A stretch of DNA of 64,000 bases from Litsea cubeba. Lineage: Eukaryota > Streptophyta > Magnoliopsida > Laurales > Lauraceae. The stretch lies in the NCBI GenBank assembly GCA_012931725.1, contig CM022949.1, positions 67,902,011 to 67,966,010 on the forward strand. Reading direction: 5' to 3'. Under the pieces are notes generated by a model, which did no database searches, was not told the origin of the DNA, and was given only the letters and a program-made list of their open reading frames with translations. This document shows positions 59,152 to 64,000 of this stretch, in pieces; positions within the stretch are counted from its first letter, which is position 1, and each line of letters starts with the position of its first letter. The translations under genes and the position numbers were made by a program.

Positions 59152-59755
59152 ATGGCAGCTTCACTAACCATTACTTTCGATGAAAACAAGCACCAACTCA
59201 TGCTTCAACAGAAGCAAACTGCGCGCACCTACAAGCGCCCCATCAGCTGCCGAAGTGTCAACTCCCTCGGCAACTCTCTGAACTCCGGGTCGACCTCGAC
59301 TCCCCGGACTTTTGTCTTTGGGACGCTGGGACCATTCCCACTTCCCGAGGAACAAACTGCTCCCTCCAAGAAGCAGAAACTCGCCTCTCAACATGTCACT
59401 ACCGTGACACCAAAGGCGAGCACCAGAAGGCCTGAAGCCCGTGGCAGCCCCACGAAGCCTCGACCAGCAAACCACCAGGTCTATCCCAAGACTTGGTCCC
59501 CAAGACCTTCACCATCCACTAAGCCAGCATTCCTGGCCCCACTTAAGGAAAACCAATTTTACCCTCTTGCTTACATGAAAGAGGAGAGACCCATCTCCAA
59601 CCTGACTTCCAAGTCATCCCAGCATGAGCTTGTTCCTACAAGCCCAAAATCAGATCATGCATCACAAGGCCTCTACAAGCACCTGCTAAGGCTACAAACC
59701 TGCAGTTCGACCCTTCATCTCTACAGGGGCCGAACTCCAAAAATTCAAAGCTTCG
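59152..59755 (+). pseudogene. Tat-like gag, N-terminal extension
   Basis: Begins MAASLTITFDENKHQLMLQQ and continues as a basic, Ser/Pro/Lys-rich, low-complexity region (TPRTFVFGTLGPFPLPEE, SPRPSPSTKPAF). Long poorly conserved N-terminal gag extensions are known in Tat/Ogre elements. The frame appears to move by one position between about 59640 and 59757, after which another frame gives the more family-like reading. The original frame ends at 59874. Start chosen as the first ATG after the repeat-rich leader. Confidence 0.6.
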
Positions 59756-59756
59756 C

Positions 59757-61345
59757 TTGCAACAGGCGAAGGACAGGGTTCGCATCCTGTCCTTGCCCAG
59801 CTGCAAAGAAGACAGGCTCGGCTGCTGCGCCAGAGGGAGCACATCCTTCATCGTCAAAGCCCAGCCAGAGCTGACCGAAGCTCAAATTGCTCGTCGTATA
59901 CGCCGCCGCGCGTCATACCGGCAAAAGAGACTAGAGAAGCAAAGGACCCAGCCTCCTACACTTCAAGTCTCTCCCAAATGGGTCGAAAAAGAAAGACCCA
60001 ACCAAGTTGCTGCCGTCCATATGGTTGGAAAAACCAGAAGGCGCCAAAAATCAGCAACAAAAATCCATGTCCGACGTCCGATGACCCGCAGCGTCTCCAG
60101 GACAAGAAAACATTTAGAAGAATCCCCTGCTCCTTCAAGCAAAGGACAGCATAATGATCCTTCCTCAAGCTCTTCTTCAAAAAGAATGAGCCCCAGCTCA
60201 GTCACCAGGACAGTTTCTTCGTTCGAATCACGAAGGATGAATGTCTTGGCTACAAATTCTGAGCCACCACCCCGCAATCCACCTCCAGAAGATGCGATCA
60301 TCTGCATCCAGCAGTTGGAACAGGGCCAGCAGAGGATTGAAACTCTAATGGAAAACCTTCTCCTCGCCTTCCAAAATCAGGCGAACAATGAACCTCTTCC
60401 GAATCATCAAAACGACGAGGTAAATGGAGAAGAAAATGAGTCACGCGCCCTTACCAAAAAGGACGTAGACAGTATCCTCGCCAAAGCAAAAGAAGAGGAT
60501 ATACTCAAGGAGCATGGGATCAAGCCACCATATCCCTTATGGATGGACTCGGTCCCGTTCCCCACCAAATTCAAGCATCCTACTCTCCAAATATATACGG
60601 GGAAAGGATTAGCCAGACAGCACGTCATCCACTTCAAGATCCTGACGGGAGCTATCGCGGATCAAGATGCACTCAAGATCCGCCTCTTTGCAAGTACCCT
60701 AAAAGGTATGGCCTTCGATTGGTACTCCACTCTGCCGGAGGACTCAATCCAAAACTTGGCCATGCTAGAGACACGCTTCCTAACTCACTTCAAAGGTGAG
60801 GATCATCCCGCTACTATGGCTCAGCTGTGCAGCCTAAAATAAGGGGAGAATGAATCAACATATGACTTCATTCATAAGTGGAAAGCAATGGCATACAAAT
60901 GCTCTGATGTATTGCCACAAGCGTCGCTAGTCGACATTTGCCGAAACAACATGAGAGCCAGAATCCGCTCCATGATCATCGGCAACAAATCAAAAAACCT
61001 GGGAGAACTCCTAGAAGCTTCCATGGAAGCTGAAACGGTGATTAAAGACCTCAACAGTCAGAAATCATCAAGAAAAGAGCCAACCGCCATTGCAACCTCT
61101 AAACCAAAGAAAAAAGAGGTCCTCAATGTGCAGACCAAGTCAGCTCCTCAGCCACCAAAGAAAGCTGAAAATAAAGTTGCTGGTAAGAGACCTGAACTCT
61201 CAGATGCCTTCAAAGAACGAGTAGAGAAGAAATACCCGTTTGATGAAGATGTTGATGAAATCTTCGGGGCTCTTGTGGCAAACGGCAAGCTCACCTTGCC
61301 TGAACCAAAAAGACCGGGTGATGTTGGCAAAACCAACGATCCTCA
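59757..61345 (+). pseudogene. Tat-like gag capsid domain, one in-frame stop
   Basis: An Arg-rich segment (AQIARRIRRRASYRQKRLEK) is followed by the capsid: YPLWMDSVPFPTKFKHP, LARQHVIHFKIL, IRLFASTLKGMAFDWYSTLP and ETRFLTHFKG. A TAA at 60840-60842 interrupts where the next residues (GENESTYDFIHKWKAMAY) plainly continue. Further on are LGELLEASMEAETVI and VEKKYPFDEDVDEIFG. The frame shifts near 61330-61345. This domain builds the particle. The stop and shift make it inactive unless bypassed. Confidence 0.88.
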
Positions 61346-62790
61346 GGTACTGTCCATACCACCAGATGATCTCGCATCCTCTCAATCAATGCTTCGTTGT
61401 GAGGGAGAAAATAAACGAGATGTGGAAAAACGGAGTCATCACCTTTGACAAAAACTATGGGCCTGCCTCCGTCAACATGGTGACATGTGGACAAACATCA
61501 AAATCACCGAAGAAGAAGATCACTACTTCCTTCAAGGTAATAAACTCAATCCAAGCGTCTGAGGAACTGGTTCCTTACCCGACACTAGATGGACAACCGA
61601 TATGGGTACATCCCGATCTCCTGGAAGATGAAAATTGGGAGGTCGTGAAAACAAAGCCTACAGCTCAACAGCGAAGGCAGGCTAGGAAACATCTCCTCAA
61701 GCTCAAACGGCAAGAGAAGACCCAGCCAAAACTAAAGGTCAAAGAAAAGGCAGAGGCTTCCTCTACCGTTTCACTGGAGGCAACAAAAATATCCCTTCTA
61801 GAGACTTCAAAGGGGGTAAGGAAATTCACTCTCAGTGATTTCATGCCACCTCAATTCAAAGAAGCCATGCAGGAGGCATCATACTCTTGCAATTCGGTAG
61901 TTGGATTCTCCATTGATGGATACGAGTCCAGCGACACCGATGATGGATTCGAATCCAACTACACAGACGAGTGGGAGGAGTCCCTTGAAACAGGAGAATA
62001 TCTCTCCGATGAAGAATGGGTTCCTGAGTCTCATCTTATGCCAGTAATCTGGTATAACCCCCTACAGCCACAAGGATCCTGGTCTGATGATGAAGAAGAC
62101 CAAGAGGCTGTACAAGAAAATGCTGCTGACTCAGCACCTCTCATTACTCCAGTGGAAATCAACCATGTTGAGCCATAAAGAGTTGATGAAGAAGAAGATC
62201 CGGCTCCCATGCCTGATCTTGAAGAATATGCAAGGATCTTGCAGCGACTCGCTCTAGAACAAGAGCAAGACCGCGTCAACGAGCCTCCTCGCAACCCAGA
62301 GCCTGAAGTCCCTGAAGACCACCAGGTACATCCTCCCTTAACTCCTGAAAATGGAGAAAATTGCTGGATAGATGATCCTCTTACATCCGAGGATGAGTCT
62401 GACTCCGATCAGGCAACGTCTCCCATCAGAGCTTCCTGTAATGTGATAATTCGGGATTATAGCTCTTCCGAAGCATCGTCTGATGAGAGCACTTACACTC
62501 CGGCGACGCCTAGCAATGTATCTTCTGAAGCCACCTCGTCTCACGTGACTTTCACTGAGATGACACCCTCTCAGGTTTCTTCTCCTGAGACTGTGACTTC
62601 AAAGTTCACACCCTTCCTGACTGAAGAATTCCCGGCTATTGATGCTTGGGACGATGAATTAGTCAACGAAGAAGAAAGGTTGCTGGATGCTGTTCAGGAC
62701 TTGTTCCCGGAAAATGCTCCGTGCAACACAATCACTGAGGATGGCAACACAATCACTGAGCTACTGATACATCCTCAGCAAATGAAAAAT
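61346..62790 (+). pseudogene. Tat-like gag C-terminal and acidic linker region
   Basis: The new frame shows RYCPYHQMISHPLNQCFVVR, the C/H cluster typical of Tat gag (CxxH...HxxxxC), then WKNGVITFDKN. A TAA at 62176-62178 breaks it, and the same frame continues from 62179 into a Glu/Ser/Thr-rich linker. A further frameshift near 62790 moves coding to the third frame. Confidence 0.82.
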
Positions 62791-63638
62791 GACAGCCTCT
62801 TGATCCTGAAGATAATCTTCCAAACGAAGACCCTTCTCAAGAAGCTCTCGAAGTTGGTAGAGGCACCCGCTCTGGCCGGGACTACCACAAAAATTACAAC
62901 CAATCTTCCTTTACATATGTAAATCCTTCGGGAAAAGATGTTGTAAGCGCCCCTAGTGGCAACAATGATGAACATGCAGGCCCTAAGGAGGTTTTCAAGT
63001 ATGACTTGATTGAACACTTCAAGCACATACCTTCACATCTGCACATCCTAGATTTGTTGCGAATGTCTCCGCACACTCGTGATAATCTCATCTCGGAATT
63101 ACAAAAGCTGAATGAGGATGTCGACAAACATGCCCCGCAAGTCCTCCAAATTGAAATGGATTACCGGGTCAAAAACTCAGAAGCCTCCTCAAAGGGAGAA
63201 AAGAAGAAAACTGAGGGATCATGCATTGAATGCCTCTCGGTTAAAAAAGCAGCCAGTGCAACCATCGCCTTCACAAAGGACGACCTCCTACTTGGCGAAA
63301 CCAGGCATAACCAACCCCTGTACTTCACAGGGTATATCAAGGAAATGCCTATGCACAGAGTTCAGATCGACCCAGGTTCTGCACTCAACCTCATCTCCAC
63401 ATCGGCTCTCGAAGAGTTGGGCATCCCACCCAGCAAGCTGAGCCACACATCTGTATCTATCTTTGGATACGATGGGAGTACTCAAAGGCCTATTGGCAAA
63501 ATCAGGTTCAAGTTGCAGATCGGTGATCTTATCTCTGAGGTCACTGTGTATGCAATAAAAACCCCTTCATGCTACAACATCCTTCTCGGACGCCCTTGGA
63601 TCCACGAGAATGGTGTTGTCCCTTCAACTCTACATTAA
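62791..63638 (+). pseudogene. Tat-like linker and aspartic protease
   Basis: The frame reads NYNQSSFTYVNPSGKD, then EHFKHIPSHLHILDLLRMS. The protease follows: MHRVQIDPGSALNLIS, where the catalytic triplet is DPG rather than DTG or DSG as is usual in this lineage, then SVSIFGYDGS, IGKIRFKLQIGD and YNILLGRPWIHENGVVPSTLH. It ends at TAA 63636-63638, and the next codons continue the same protein, so this is another nonsense change. Confidence 0.88.
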
Positions 63639-64000
63639 TGCATCAAGTTTGTTGGCGACGACGGCATGATACATCGAGTCTTTGCGGACAGAAAACCCTT
63701 CAAAGGTAAAGAAGTCCACTTCGCAGACTCACAGATGTATGAAGGTGAAAAGGAAGAAGAGGATAAGCATACAAGCATCCTTTGCCGAAAATCTCTAGAA
63801 AGATAAAGGTAAAGCTCCTCAACAATCACCGGAAGAAAACAAATCATCCGGTAAATCCGAAGAGAGCATTCAAACTCCCTTCATCATCTCCCTCAAACCT
63901 TCAAAGCCTTTGGTCATCACAACTAAAGTGAAGAAGGCAAAGCAAAAGCCTGGGGGCAAATTTGTTGTCTTTTTCGTGTCTATCATGCAAGACACGGATT
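63639..64000 (+). pseudogene. Tat-like post-protease segment, runs off the window
   Basis: In phase with the protease, IKFVGDDGMIHRVFADRKP continues to about 63804. After one more frameshift near 63800 a frame shows LKPSKPLVITTKVKKAKQKP to the window edge. In this lineage such a linker precedes reverse transcriptase, which is expected just to the right. Confidence 0.8.

Noticed and set aside
59164..60307. Several minus-strand frames opposite the Tat-like gag
   Set aside because: They mirror the coding strand, which shows clear capsid and Arg-rich motifs; antisense shadows.

Overview
This is plant nuclear DNA, most likely from a eudicot. Everything I could identify is transposable element or tandem repeat. 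The evidence is plant-type Copia and Ty3/Gypsy polyproteins, primer-binding sites (PBS) of the initiator tRNA-Met type (TGGTATCAGAGC), very long LTRs, 5-bp target-site duplications (TSDs), and no convincing intact host gene, tRNA or rRNA. The region reads as gene-poor, nested-retrotransposon heterochromatin. Element letters (A, B, C, D, E, F, F', G, H) are mine.

Layout. 1-1381: edge of a Gypsy-type LTR (H, minus), cut into the gag of Copia-A. 1382-~6580: Copia-A (plus), broken gag-pol and its 3' LTR. ~6580-8620: a possible MuDR-like DNA transposon remnant, with a transposase-tail-like exon and a convergent GRF zinc-finger gene remnant. 9321-11164: Copia-C (plus), truncated by Copia-B. 11165-23411: Copia-B (minus), whose LTR is split by the intact Copia-D (12068-19578, TSD TCGCG, one 1619-residue polyprotein). 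23412-~25250: solo or truncated LTR-G (minus). 25552-29172 plus 49133-49424: chromovirus-like Gypsy-E, split by LARD F (29173-49132). F is itself split by a second, opposite-facing copy, LARD F' (32026-42048, TSD CTATT). 49425-53636: a degenerate tandem repeat with a ~430-450 bp period. 53637-54786: part of a second Copia-B type LTR (plus). 54787-64000: 5' LTR, repeat-rich leader and decayed gag-protease of a Tat-like Gypsy element that runs off the window.

F and F' have 3.8-3.9 kb LTRs around a 2.3 kb interior in which I see no gag or pol domain. They are non-autonomous and must borrow proteins. Gypsy-E shares their PBS, post-PBS leader and several LTR features, so a Gypsy-E-like element is the plausible helper. 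Nesting gives relative ages: A before H; C before B before D; E before F before F'. LTR-pair identity agrees for F and F', which are the only nested pair in which both elements have two LTRs here.

The most interesting signal is inside the LTRs. Four LTR families with different sequences (D Copia; E, F and G Gypsy) each carry a short cluster of ~10-bp palindromic or self-complementary words built on different cores (GTCGAC, CTAG, CTCGAG, GTTAAC). The words are set at about one, two or three DNA helical turns (11, 20-21, 31 bp). Other candidates are twin stem-loops at both ends of the LARD interior, a GC-AG-type putative intron shared by several LTRs, and a GGGCCC-TATA core promoter shared by H, F and F'.
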